32,844 bases of DNA, taken from the IMG/VR virus record IMGVR_UViG_3300048011_000006, positions 1 through 32,844 of that record. One strand, 5' to 3'. The DNA is from a virus. Of this stretch, positions 1-7,439 are shown piece by piece. The notes under the pieces are model-generated. The model made no database searches and was not told the DNA's origin. It saw only the letters and a list, made by a program, of their open reading frames with translations. Position 1 is the stretch's first letter. Each line of letters opens with the position of its first letter. A program made the translations under genes and the position numbers.

Positions 1-1
1 A

Positions 2-1270
2 GAGAAGATCGAGTTGCTTGCCGATGCTATGCCTCAGCGTGTTATAACAGCTGTTAGAACGCAGCCAAAGGTTATGCAGAAGAAGGACGGTTCGCTGTCT
101 GCTCTAGGCGAGAAATGGATAGAGTTGTGCAAGAGTGCTAAACAGCCTTATACAACCCAGTCTTTGACTGTAGTGACAGGACATGAACGTGCAAACCCTA
201 ACTCTAACGAACAGATCAAGAGTTGGCTGTTTTCTCTGGGGTGGGAACCACGGACGTTTAAGTTCATGCGTGACAAGGTTACAGGGGATACGAGGGAATT
301 AGAGCAAGTACGCAAAGACGGTGAGCTTTGCCCCTCTGTTAAGGAGCTTGTAAGCGTTGAGCCAGCCATTGAGCTACTAGATGGCCTCAGTGTACTGTCA
401 CACCGCATTGGCGTCCTAAAAGGCATGGTAACGGCTCACAGGGACGGTTACGTCAAAGCTACGGTTGCTGGTCTAACTAACACCCTGCGCTTCAAACACG
501 CAAAGCCTTTGGTCAACCTGCCATCTATCGACAAGCCATACGGCAAGGAGATACGAGGGTGCCTTACTTGTCCAGAGGGTTACACTTTGTGTGGTGCTGA
601 CATGACGTCCCTTGAGGATACTACTAAGCGTCACTACATGAAGCCACTTGACCCTAGTTATGTTGAGGCTATGTCAGCTGAGGGGTTCGATCCACACTTG
701 GACCTAGCACTACACGCTGGCGTCATTACGCAGAAGGACATCGACATGCACAACAGCGGAGAGCGGTCACTAAAAGCCCTTCGTAAGAATTACAAGGTCG
801 TTAACTACAGCGCAACATATGGTGTTGGGGCAGCTACTCTCTCACGCACCACTGGTATGCCAGCTAAGGACTGTAAGGTGCTGTTAGATGCTTTCTGGTC
901 TCGTAACTGGTCAGTGGAAAAGGTGGCCTCTACGGTGCGTACAAGTACCTTCTTCGATGGCATGTGGTTACAGAACCCTGTGTCTAAGTTTTGGTATAGT
1001 TTACGGAGTGAGAAGGATCGTTTCTCTACTCTCAACCAAGGTACTGGGGTGTTCTGTTTTGACAGTTGGGTGTCGTTGTGTCGTAAGAATGGCATCAAAA
1101 CTGTAGGTCAGTTTCACGACGAGATCATTGCCGTAGTTAAGAAGGGAGAGGAGAGTGCGACAAAAGGTGTCATGGAAGGTGCGATAGAAATTCTCAATGA
1201 GAAACTGAAACTTAACGTGCCTCTAGGTGTGGATGCTCAGTTCGGTACAACATACGCCGACATCCACTAA
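2..1270 (+). CDS. Family A DNA polymerase, C-terminal part (5' truncated by window edge)
   Basis: This is the replicative phage DNA polymerase of the T7/Pol I family. The reading frame is open to the left edge, so the TTG at 14 is not a credible start and the gene begins outside the window. Visible motifs, counted from codon 14: NPNSNEQI near 61-68 (thumb/template region), motif A with DMTSLED at 196-202, motif B with R257, K261 and Y265 followed by YG, and motif C QFHDE near the end. The order R-x3-K-x3-Y-x3-YG matches T7 gp5 (R518, K522, Y526), so the residue equivalent to E. coli 762 is Tyr. The exonuclease domain, if present, lies off the window. It heads a replication block with SSB, exonuclease and endonuclease. 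Confidence 0.95.
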   Translation, partial: EKIELLADAMPQRVITAVRTQPKVMQKKDGSLSALGEKWIELCKSAKQPYTTQSLTVVTGHERANPNSNEQIKSWLFSLGWEPRTFKFMRDKVTGDTRELEQVRKDGELCPSVKELVSVEPAIELLDGLSVLSHRIGVLKGMVTAHRDGYVKATVAGLTNTLRFKHAKPLVNLPSIDKPYGKEIRGCLTCPEGYTLCGADMTSLEDTTKRHYMKPLDPSYVEAMSAEGFDPHLDLALHAGVITQKDIDMHNSGERSLKALRKNYKVVNYSATYGVGAATLSRTTGMPAKDCKVLLDAFWSRNWSVEKVASTVRTSTFFDGMWLQNPVSKFWYSLRSEKDRFSTLNQGTGVFCFDSWVSLCRKNGIKTVGQFHDEIIAVVKKGEESATKGVMEGAIEILNEKLKLNVPLGVDAQFGTTYADIH

Positions 1271-1284
1271 TTTTAATTTAAACC

Positions 1285-1321
1285 TGACGTTGACTAATCG
1301 CAAAATCAGACGTCATACATA
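1285..1321 (+). promoter_or_regulatory. Possible promoter/operator upstream of the SSB gene
   Basis: This 80-nt gap is the largest in the + strand block. It holds a TTGACT hexamer (1290-1295) resembling a -35 box, AT-rich sequence around 1315-1323 where a poorly matching -10 would lie, and an inverted repeat TGACGT (1285-1290) / ACGTCA (1310-1315) spanning the element. The AT-rich stretch 1271-1281 precedes it. The SSB ribosome site AAGGA follows at about 1336. The -10 is weak, so this is only a candidate; the inverted repeat could be an operator or a weak hairpin. Confidence 0.3.
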
Positions 1322-1350
1322 TATACCAACAGCCGAAAGGAAAACTCGAT

Positions 1351-1902
1351 ATGGCTAAATACACAATGGACATGGTACTCGAATATGCAAAAGTGTTTGA
1401 GCAAAACGCAGACATGGGGTCACCCGATGGGCCACGGGCTGCACAGGCAATCTATGCTAACGGTGGTCAATTCATCACCAATGCCTACTTTACCGATCAA
1501 GCGCAGATCGACCAGCTTGAGAAAGAGGGTCTGGACCTTCACCCCATGAACAGCAACCGCATCCTGCAAGGAAATGCAGACTTGGGTATCGGTAAGTACA
1601 TGAAGATCAAACGTAAGGTGTCAGACGTTAAGACCTTCACAGACAGCAAGACAGGCGAACCTGTTGAGGTTGACTACGGTGGCGCACCGAAGGTGGTAGA
1701 CCTCACACAAGGGCGTGAGAACAAGCGTATGTGGGACTTTGAAGCAGATGGTCCACTTGGTAACGGTACGAAGGCTAAGGTGCAGTTTGACGTTTATGCA
1801 AACGGTGCTGGTGTACGACTACTTAACATTGGCGTCACAGAGCATGTGGCATATGAAAACAACTCTGTCATCTCAGAAGATGATGAACTGTTTGCGTTTT
1901 AA
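1351..1902 (+). CDS. Single-stranded DNA-binding protein, T7 gp2.5-like
   Basis: A 183-aa protein probably coating ssDNA at the phage replication fork. It lies between the polymerase and the exonuclease, the usual place for an SSB. The C-terminus is acidic and ends in a phenylalanine (EDDELFAF), the hallmark of T7 gp2.5, whose acidic tail with terminal Phe contacts the polymerase. The body has alternating beta-type segments compatible with an OB fold, including TKAKVQFDVYANG around 140-152. It is somewhat shorter than T7 gp2.5 (232 aa). The start ATG is preceded by AAGGA at good spacing. Assignment rests on tail, size and context; overall identity to gp2.5 looks low. Confidence 0.72.
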   Translation: MAKYTMDMVLEYAKVFEQNADMGSPDGPRAAQAIYANGGQFITNAYFTDQAQIDQLEKEGLDLHPMNSNRILQGNADLGIGKYMKIKRKVSDVKTFTDSKTGEPVEVDYGGAPKVVDLTQGRENKRMWDFEADGPLGNGTKAKVQFDVYANGAGVRLLNIGVTEHVAYENNSVISEDDELFAF

Positions 1903-1913
1903 GGGAGATACAA

Positions 1914-2114
1914 ATGCGAGTGACTGTTAACGCCTACATGGATAAGTCCGAGGATGGCTATGAGGGAAGTGCTGACGTCTCACGGGACAGCATCATGGAC
2001 CTGTCAGACCTAGCAGCTTTGTTTGCTCAGGCTGCTGTAGCTATGGGCTACACCTACGTCAAGGCTGTAGGCTTCGAGGACGATGCAGGAGACATGCACT
2101 GGGGAGACGTCTAA
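1914..2114 (+). CDS. Small hypothetical protein in replication block
   Basis: A 66-aa acidic protein that I do not recognise. It begins with a short beta-like stretch, then has a predicted amphipathic helix (about 27-45) rich in Ala and Leu, and ends acidic (FEDDAGDMHWGDV). A GGGAG ribosome site lies just before the ATG. Its stop is directly followed by the ATG of the exonuclease gene, so the two are likely translationally coupled. No catalytic motif or membrane segment is visible. It could be an accessory of the SSB or exonuclease, but nothing in the sequence shows that. Confidence 0.7.
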   Translation: MRVTVNAYMDKSEDGYEGSADVSRDSIMDLSDLAALFAQAAVAMGYTYVKAVGFEDDAGDMHWGDV

Positions 2115-2834
2115 ATGGACATGGGGAAGGTACTGATCGACGGGGACATCATTGCGTACCGTGCAGCCTTCTCCACTGAACAGATGGGGGCAAAGGATAC
2201 CGAAGCAAAGGTTGACGCCCTCATCGACTTCATCTTAGACAAGACTGTACTGTTCCCTGAGATACTGGAAGACTACATCGTTTACCTGACTGGTAAGGGT
2301 AACTTCCGATTTGAGATTGCCAAGTCTCATGTCTACAAGGGAAACAGGAAAAGCGTTCAGAAACCCCGACACTTGCAACACGCCAGAGACTACATGGAGA
2401 GCAAGTATAAAGCCACTATAAGCGAAGGAGAGGAAGCCGATGACCTCATTGCTATTGAAGCCGCCCGACTAGGCTACGATGCTTGTGTCGCGTCTATTGA
2501 CAAAGATATGCTACAGATACCCTGTTGGCACTTCAACATTGTCAGAGGTGATTACACGAAAGTAACACCAGACGAGGGTATCAAGTTCTTCTATACTCAA
2601 ATCCTAACTGGAGATAGGGCTGACAACATTGTTGGTTTGTTCAAGGTTGGGCCTAAGAAGGCAGAGAAGATACTGGACGGTGCTACAGAAGAAGAAGACC
2701 TTTGGGATCGTGTCGTCAAAGCCTATGACGGTGACGAAGAGAGGGTCATTGAGAACGCCAGATTGCTCTGGTTACGAAGGGAAGAGGGTGAGATATGGTT
2801 GCCTCCAAAAGCTCGAAACGACAACAAGCTATAA
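2115..2834 (+). CDS. 5'-3' exonuclease, T7 gp6-like (FEN/RNase H family)
   Basis: A 239-aa metal-dependent 5'-3' exonuclease, expected to remove RNA primers and degrade host DNA. The acidic metal-ligand motifs of the FEN/T7 gp6 fold are in order: VLIDGD at the N-terminus, EEADDLIA about residue 100-107, SIDKDML about 125-131, and LTGDRADNI about 163-171, followed by the GLFKVGPKKAEKIL helix-hairpin-helix-like segment that contacts duplex DNA. The start could be ATG 2115 or ATG 2121; 2115 abuts the previous stop. Its 3' end overlaps the endonuclease gene by 40 nt in another frame, as commonly happens in compact phage operons. Confidence 0.92.
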   Translation: MDMGKVLIDGDIIAYRAAFSTEQMGAKDTEAKVDALIDFILDKTVLFPEILEDYIVYLTGKGNFRFEIAKSHVYKGNRKSVQKPRHLQHARDYMESKYKATISEGEEADDLIAIEAARLGYDACVASIDKDMLQIPCWHFNIVRGDYTKVTPDEGIKFFYTQILTGDRADNIVGLFKVGPKKAEKILDGATEEEDLWDRVVKAYDGDEERVIENARLLWLRREEGEIWLPPKARNDNKL

Positions 2835-3193
2835 AGCACGGTTACCGTTCTGGGCTTGAGGATGACATATCAGAAGACCTCAAACAGAGGGGTGTAGCTT
2901 TCGGGTACGAGACCATGAAGATCAAGTGGGTCTTGCACCGCAACAAGAGTTACACCCCCGACTTCATTTTGCCTAACGGTGTGATAGTTGAGTCAAAAGG
3001 CCGCTTCACAACAGATGACAGAATGAAACATTTAGAGATCAAGAAGCAACACCCTGAGCTTGACATACGGTTTGTGTTCAGCAACAGTAGGGCTAAGATT
3101 CGTAAAGGGTCTAAGACAACATTGGGCATGTGGGCAGATAAGAATGGCTTCATGTACGCAGACAAAAGGATACCCGAAGAATGGCTGAAATAG
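2795..3193 (+). CDS. Endonuclease I / Holliday junction resolvase, T7 gp3-like
   Basis: A 132-aa homologue of T7 endonuclease I, which cleaves branched DNA and helps break down the host chromosome. The match is clear along the whole length: YRSGLED near 17-23, YTPDFILPNG 53-62, a central DDRMKHLEI helix, QHPELDIRFVFSNSR and IPEEWLK at the end. The catalytic set E22, D56, E66 and K68 corresponds to T7 E20, D55, E65 and K67, so the enzyme should be active. It overlaps both neighbours (exonuclease upstream, small ORF downstream by 13 nt). Confidence 0.95.
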   Translation: MVASKSSKRQQAIKHGYRSGLEDDISEDLKQRGVAFGYETMKIKWVLHRNKSYTPDFILPNGVIVESKGRFTTDDRMKHLEIKKQHPELDIRFVFSNSRAKIRKGSKTTLGMWADKNGFMYADKRIPEEWLK

Positions 3194-3414
3194 TATATAA
3201 GGTGCATCGAGTTTTTAGTGACGCCTTCCTAGACGACGAAGGGACCTACCTTCTCACATGCCGTGTAGAAGACGTAGAGGCGGGAGAGATGTTCACCGAC
3301 GACATACCATTCGAGACCTTCAATGATGCCTACAAGTTCAAGCGTATGTTTGATAGCTCTATAGATGCAGTAGAAATCACAGTTCCTTATGATGGGGAGA
3401 AGTACGATGCCTAA
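3181..3414 (+). CDS. Small acidic hypothetical protein
   Basis: A 77-aa protein with a strong negative charge and mixed alpha/beta character; I do not recognise a family. It has no membrane segment, no Cys cluster and no catalytic motif. The start overlaps the endonuclease I stop by 13 nt and its own end overlaps the metallophosphoesterase start by 8 nt, so it is embedded in the operon and very likely translated. Acidic small proteins next to phage nucleases are sometimes DNA mimics or inhibitors, but that is only speculation here. Confidence 0.68.
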   Translation: MAEIVYKVHRVFSDAFLDDEGTYLLTCRVEDVEAGEMFTDDIPFETFNDAYKFKRMFDSSIDAVEITVPYDGEKYDA

Positions 3415-4171
3415 GACAGCTATCATCTTTAGTTGCGCACACAGTGACCCCTCGACGAACAACGAGCGGTTTGATTGGCTTGGGGAGTTGATCTATGAGG
3501 TTAATCCTAACTACGTTATTGATCTTGGTGACGGGGCCGATATGCGCTCTCTTAACACTTTTGATGGTCGATACCCTGAAGCTATTGTTAGCCAGAGTTA
3601 CCAATCGGATATTGAACATTACAATGAAGCAATGGACCGTCTTAGACGAAAGCCCTCTACTAGGAAATACAAACGCTCCGCTTGGTTTGGCTTTGAAGGA
3701 AACCACGAAAACCGCATCAAGAAAGCCTTGAAGCACGACCCACGGATTGAGGGTGACAAGTACGGTGTCTCCTTTAAGCACCTACAGACTGATCTTTGGT
3801 TCGACGAGTACCATGAATACCACAACTCAGCCCCTGCTATTGCTGAGTACGATGGTGTCTCATATGCTCACTTCTTTAGTGCTGGCAACTACGGCACTGC
3901 CATGTCAGGTATGCACCACGCTAACAGCTTGCTCAACCATAGGTACAAGAGTTCTACCTGCGGTCACAGCCACAAGCGTGATGTTAAGTTCAAAGATGCA
4001 GCTGGTGCTATCGGTTTGGTGGCTGGTTGCTTCAAGGGCGCTGAGGAAGGGTGGGCAGGACAGGCTAACCTAGACTGGTGGAAGGGTGTCGTTATCAAAC
4101 GTGAGATCAGTAACGGCACATACGAACCTGAGTTTGTGTCACTGAAGAGGTTGGAACAGTTATATGGGTAA
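3407..4171 (+). CDS. Calcineurin-like metallophosphoesterase
   Basis: A 254-aa phosphoesterase of the calcineurin superfamily. The ATG at 3407 is chosen over 3389 because GGGGAGAAG lies just upstream. Family motifs: DLGDGADM (GDxxD), FEGNHENR (GNHE), a His in YAHFFSAG and GHSHKRD (GHxH). The first motif, normally DxH, reads C10-A11-H12, so one usual metal ligand appears to be Cys. Phages carry such enzymes as nucleic acid or nucleotide phosphodiesterases; the substrate cannot be read from the sequence. It overlaps the methyltransferase start by 8 nt. Confidence 0.87.
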   Translation: MPKTAIIFSCAHSDPSTNNERFDWLGELIYEVNPNYVIDLGDGADMRSLNTFDGRYPEAIVSQSYQSDIEHYNEAMDRLRRKPSTRKYKRSAWFGFEGNHENRIKKALKHDPRIEGDKYGVSFKHLQTDLWFDEYHEYHNSAPAIAEYDGVSYAHFFSAGNYGTAMSGMHHANSLLNHRYKSSTCGHSHKRDVKFKDAAGAIGLVAGCFKGAEEGWAGQANLDWWKGVVIKREISNGTYEPEFVSLKRLEQLYG

Positions 4172-4709
4172 ACGCAGCGACTTTGAGAGAGTACCACGGG
4201 ATTACTATCCCACTCCTATCGAAGCTGTAGAGCCACTGATCCCGCACTTGCCTTACGCATTTGACTATGTGGAGCCTTGTGCGGGTGACGGACGGTTGAT
4301 CCAACACATAGAACAGCTGACTGAGGGACACGCTGAGTGCCTGTTTGCTTGTGACATTGAGCCAAGGGCTGAGGGCATCTACAAGCATAATGCCCTTGAC
4401 CTAACCTTCGGGGAGTATGGTGTAACAGACTTCTGTATCACTAACCCCCCGTGGGACAGAAAGATACTACACCCCCTAATGGAAATGTGGATGCAGATGT
4501 GTCCTACATGGCTATTGTTCGATGCAGACTGGATGCACACTAAGCAGTCAGCTATCTTGATGACGTACTGTGTTAAGGTAGTAAGTGTCGGCAGAGTTAA
4601 GTGGATTGAAGGCAGTAAGAGTGTGGGTAAAGATAACTGTGCTTGGTATCTTTTCGATATAGCGAAGCCATCGGGTACACCAACAGAGTTCTACGGGAGA
4701 ACGATATGA
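4164..4709 (+). CDS. N6-adenine DNA methyltransferase-like protein
   Basis: A 181-aa SAM-dependent methyltransferase-like protein. It has the SAM-binding motif EPCAGDGRL (37-45), an acidic residue at the second strand (CDIEP) and the catalytic motif NPPW (94-97), typical of amino methyltransferases acting on adenine. The N-terminal YYPTPIEAVEPL segment is common in phage adenine methyltransferases. No target-recognition domain is evident in this short protein and no restriction partner lies nearby, so it probably protects phage DNA from host restriction or modifies it for packaging or timing. It overlaps the MazG gene by 4 nt (ATGA). Confidence 0.85.
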   Translation: MGKRSDFERVPRDYYPTPIEAVEPLIPHLPYAFDYVEPCAGDGRLIQHIEQLTEGHAECLFACDIEPRAEGIYKHNALDLTFGEYGVTDFCITNPPWDRKILHPLMEMWMQMCPTWLLFDADWMHTKQSAILMTYCVKVVSVGRVKWIEGSKSVGKDNCAWYLFDIAKPSGTPTEFYGRTI

Positions 4710-5062
4710 TTACGCAAGAAGACATAGACGCCTTCAAGGTTATGAACATCACACCGATGTCGTATTCCTATTGGGTTGAGGATAAGATCGTCACTGAGGG
4801 CGACACTAGGTTGGTTGAGAACACCCTTGGCCTAGTCGGGGAAGCGGGAGAGGTAGCTGAGAAAATCAAGAAGTACCTGCGAGACAACAGCAAGGTGAGC
4901 CAGAAGGAGATCGTCAAAGAGCTTGGTGATGTCGTGTTCTACGCTACTGCCCTGTCAAACTACTTCTACAGCAACCTAGAAGAGGTAATGCAAGTTAACA
5001 TGGACAAGTTAGATGATCGTGCCAAACGTGGTGTGATTAGAGGATCAGGAGATAACAGATGA
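4706..5062 (+). CDS. MazG-like nucleotide pyrophosphohydrolase
   Basis: A 118-aa protein of the all-alpha NTP pyrophosphatase superfamily. The start is ATG 4706, overlapping the methyltransferase stop and preceded by GGGAGA; an earlier ATG at 4643 lies inside that gene and is rejected. The conserved metal-binding helices are seen as LGLVGEAGEVAEKIKK (ExxE-type) and KELGDVVFYATALS (ExxD). These enzymes hydrolyse (d)NTPs to monophosphates. In marine phages they are thought to adjust nucleotide pools or stress alarmone levels. It sits with ribonucleotide reductase in the same operon, consistent with nucleotide metabolism. Confidence 0.87.
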   Translation: MITQEDIDAFKVMNITPMSYSYWVEDKIVTEGDTRLVENTLGLVGEAGEVAEKIKKYLRDNSKVSQKEIVKELGDVVFYATALSNYFYSNLEEVMQVNMDKLDDRAKRGVIRGSGDNR

Positions 5063-5256
5063 AGAAGAGATGGGTAAACAATATATTTGTGAGGTTCATG
5101 CGCTACTGTGTGATGTGGTCAGAGCATAGGGAAGCGGTCAAGATTTTGAACAGGCTCTCAGACAGAGAGTTAAAAGACATCGGCATTAGCCGAGAAGACA
5201 TTGACCGTATGGTCTGGTTAGAAGAAGATAAAACTATGCGAGGACGCGGCGAATGA
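5059..5256 (+). CDS. DUF1127-type small basic protein
   Basis: A 65-aa protein whose residues 27-50 (KILNRLSDRELKDIGISRED and the residues after it) match the DUF1127 signature: a helix, then LSDREL-DIGISR. This family is abundant in alphaproteobacteria, where small Arg-rich members are linked to RNA turnover and to phosphate or stress responses. Here the N-terminal half is basic and aromatic (RWVNNIFVRFMRYCVMW), possibly membrane- or RNA-associating. It starts in an ATGA overlap with the MazG gene and ends overlapping the reductase start, so it is an integrated part of the operon. A role in redirecting host RNA metabolism is an inference. Confidence 0.85.
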   Translation: MKKRWVNNIFVRFMRYCVMWSEHREAVKILNRLSDRELKDIGISREDIDRMVWLEEDKTMRGRGE

Positions 5257-7157
5257 GCAACCAACTACCAACAGACTACCAAGCCTTCATCCACAAGTCA
5301 CGTTATGCACGTTGGCTGGACAAAGAGGGACGCCGTGAGACATGGGGCGAGACTGTAGATCGTTACATGGATAACATCGTAAAGCCTGTAGCAGGAGACG
5401 ACAGCTATGTTCGTCAGATTGGAGATGCTATCCTATCTCTCGACGTTATGCCATCCATGCGCTCTCTTATGACCGCTGGTCCAGCAGCACTCCGTGACAA
5501 TACAGCCATGTACAACTGTAGCTATCTAACAGTTAAGAACATCAAGAGCTTTGACCAAGCTATGTTCATCTTGCTTTGTGGGACAGGCGTTGGGTTCTCA
5601 GTCGAGCGTCAGTACATCAACAAGCTGCCAGAGGTTCCAGAGGCGCTATTCAATAGCGATACTACAATCGTTGTGAAGGACAGCAAGGAAGGCTGGGCTA
5701 AGGCTCTACGTCAGGTCATTGCTCTTCTGTACAGTGGTGAGGTTCCCAAGTGGGATGTCTCCAAGGTACGTCCAGCTGGCGCTCGACTAAAGACCTTTGG
5801 CGGTCGCGCATCAGGTCCAGCACCTCTGATTGACTTGTTCAACTTTGTCGTTCACACATTCAAGGGTGCTACAGGACGTAAGCTATCCTCTATCGAATGT
5901 CACGACATCATGTGTAAGATTGGTGAAGTTGTTGTTGTAGGTGGTGTACGCCGTTCAGCTATGATCTCTCTGTCTAACTTGTCAGATGACCGTATGCGTC
6001 ACGCTAAGTCAGGTGCATGGTGGGAGAACAACCCACAACGAGCTTTAGCTAACAACTCTGTAAGCTACACTGAGAAGCCAGACAGCATCTCTTTCATGCG
6101 TGAGTGGCAAGCCCTAGTGGAAAGTGGCAGTGGTGAACGTGGTATCTTCAATCGGGAAGCAGCTAAGGTACAGGCAGCTAAGAACGGACGCCGTAAATCA
6201 GACCTTGACTTTGGTACGAATCCGTGCAGCGAAATCATCTTGCGTGATTCGCAGTTTTGCAACCTAACGGAGTGCGTAGTCCGTGCAACGGATACATTAG
6301 ATGACTTAGAACGAAAGGTAAAACTTGCTACCATCTTAGGTACAGTACAGAGTACCTACACACACTTCCCATACCTGTCTAAGGAGTGGAAAGACAATAC
6401 CGAAGAAGAGCGTCTGTTGGGTGTTAGCCTCACAGGTATCATGGACAACCCCCTAATGACCATCAAGAACGGTGGGTTAGACAAAACACTGGAGCACCTT
6501 AAGAATGTCGCTATTACTACTAATGCTGAATGGGCTGAACGTCTTGGTATCCCTGTTGCTGCTGCTATCACTTGCGTCAAGCCTTCTGGCACTGTCTCCC
6601 AACTTGTTGATTCTGCTAGTGGTATCCATGCTCGTCACAGCCCTTATTACATCCGTACTGTGCGCGGTGACATTAAAGACCCAATTACGAACTTCCTGAA
6701 GGATCGTGGCGTACCAAATGAGCCTTGTGTGATGAAGCCAGATACCACAGTGGTGTTTAGTTTCCCCATGAAGTCACCTGACAATGCTGTAACGACATCT
6801 GACATGACTGCTGTAGAGCAATTAGAGATGTGGTTAGCCTACCAGCGTAATTGGTGCGAACACAAGCCATCCGTGACAATCAACGTCCGTTCTGACGAGT
6901 GGTTTGAGGTGGGTTCTTTCGTCTACAAGCACTTTGATGAAATGTCTGGTGTGTCGTTCCTACCCTTCAGCGAACACACATACCAACAGGCACCATATCA
7001 GGATGTAGGTAAGTCAGACTATGAGGCACTAAAGTCTGTCATGCCTAAGTCTCTTAACTGGGATGAACTAGCTGAATACGAGGTTGAGGATAACACAGCA
7101 GGTAGTCAGACACTAGCTTGTTCTGGTGATAGCTGCGAGATCGTTGACCTAGTGTAA
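5253..7157 (+). CDS. nrdJ: Adenosylcobalamin-dependent (class II) ribonucleotide reductase
   Basis: A 634-aa enzyme that converts ribonucleotides to deoxyribonucleotides using coenzyme B12, so it needs host cobalamin. It resembles the monomeric ribonucleoside-triphosphate reductase of Lactobacillus leichmannii (739 aa). Active-site residues are in place: C89 (equivalent to C119), NPCSE with N323, C325 and E327 (N406, C408, E410), and C336 (C419). The spacing C325 to C336 is identical to the reference. The C-terminus carries the reducible pair CSGDSC (C731/C736 equivalents). It is followed by a glutaredoxin that may supply electrons. It overlaps the DUF1127 gene by 4 nt. Confidence 0.95.
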   Translation: MSNQLPTDYQAFIHKSRYARWLDKEGRRETWGETVDRYMDNIVKPVAGDDSYVRQIGDAILSLDVMPSMRSLMTAGPAALRDNTAMYNCSYLTVKNIKSFDQAMFILLCGTGVGFSVERQYINKLPEVPEALFNSDTTIVVKDSKEGWAKALRQVIALLYSGEVPKWDVSKVRPAGARLKTFGGRASGPAPLIDLFNFVVHTFKGATGRKLSSIECHDIMCKIGEVVVVGGVRRSAMISLSNLSDDRMRHAKSGAWWENNPQRALANNSVSYTEKPDSISFMREWQALVESGSGERGIFNREAAKVQAAKNGRRKSDLDFGTNPCSEIILRDSQFCNLTECVVRATDTLDDLERKVKLATILGTVQSTYTHFPYLSKEWKDNTEEERLLGVSLTGIMDNPLMTIKNGGLDKTLEHLKNVAITTNAEWAERLGIPVAAAITCVKPSGTVSQLVDSASGIHARHSPYYIRTVRGDIKDPITNFLKDRGVPNEPCVMKPDTTVVFSFPMKSPDNAVTTSDMTAVEQLEMWLAYQRNWCEHKPSVTINVRSDEWFEVGSFVYKHFDEMSGVSFLPFSEHTYQQAPYQDVGKSDYEALKSVMPKSLNWDELAEYEVEDNTAGSQTLACSGDSCEIVDLV

Positions 7158-7167
7158 CCAAAGCACC

Positions 7168-7190
7168 TAAGCAAGTGTCTAAACTGCTTA
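7168..7190 (+). other. Short hairpin between reductase and glutaredoxin genes
   Basis: The 45-nt gap contains the inverted repeat TAAGCA (7168-7173) / TGCTTA (7185-7190) with an 11-nt loop, and flanking CCTA/TAGG that could lengthen it imperfectly. There is no T-run after it, so it is not a standard terminator. It might protect an RNA end or be a processing site before the glutaredoxin ribosome site AGGAG. Confidence 0.3.
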
Positions 7191-7202
7191 CTAGGAGATC
7201 CT

Positions 7203-7439
7203 ATGTACACCATCATAACCCGCGACCAATGTAACTTCTGTGATGCTGCTAAGTCTATGCTAAAGGGTAGTGGCTTCCCTTACACAGAGTATAACGTACA
7301 GTCCCAAAGCTCCCGTTGGGTCTTGTCGCTAGTCAAGAAAGCTGGACTAACTACAGTGCCTCAAATCTTCGACCCCAGTGGAAATTACATTGGTGGTTAT
7401 ACAGAACTCAAAGCCAAAATGGAGAAAGAGCAACGGTAA
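7203..7439 (+). CDS. Glutaredoxin
   Basis: A 78-aa thioredoxin-fold redox protein. The active site C10-N-F-C13 follows the first beta strand, the cis-proline motif TVPQIF has P53, and IGGYTEL near 63-69 is the glutathione-binding GG element. Length and order fit a classic small glutaredoxin. It lies directly after the class II reductase, whose C-terminal cysteine pair needs reduction, so it is probably the electron donor. AGGAG lies upstream of the ATG. The stop overlaps the PhoH start as TAATG, implying coupled translation. Confidence 0.93.
   Translation: MYTIITRDQCNFCDAAKSMLKGSGFPYTEYNVQSQSSRWVLSLVKKAGLTTVPQIFDPSGNYIGGYTELKAKMEKEQR

Noticed and set aside
3377-4388. Several - strand frames opposite the metallophosphoesterase and methyltransferase genes
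   Set aside because: The + strand genes have complete catalytic motifs and tight operon spacing; the opposing frames show no family features.
4643-4705. Earlier in-frame ATG for the MazG-like gene
   Set aside because: It lies in the methyltransferase gene with no ribosome site; ATG 4706 has GGGAGA upstream and an ATGA overlap.
7316-7438. Earlier in-frame start for PhoH
   Set aside because: It would overlap the glutaredoxin gene by more than 120 nt; the TAATG start at 7439 gives a typical PhoH length.
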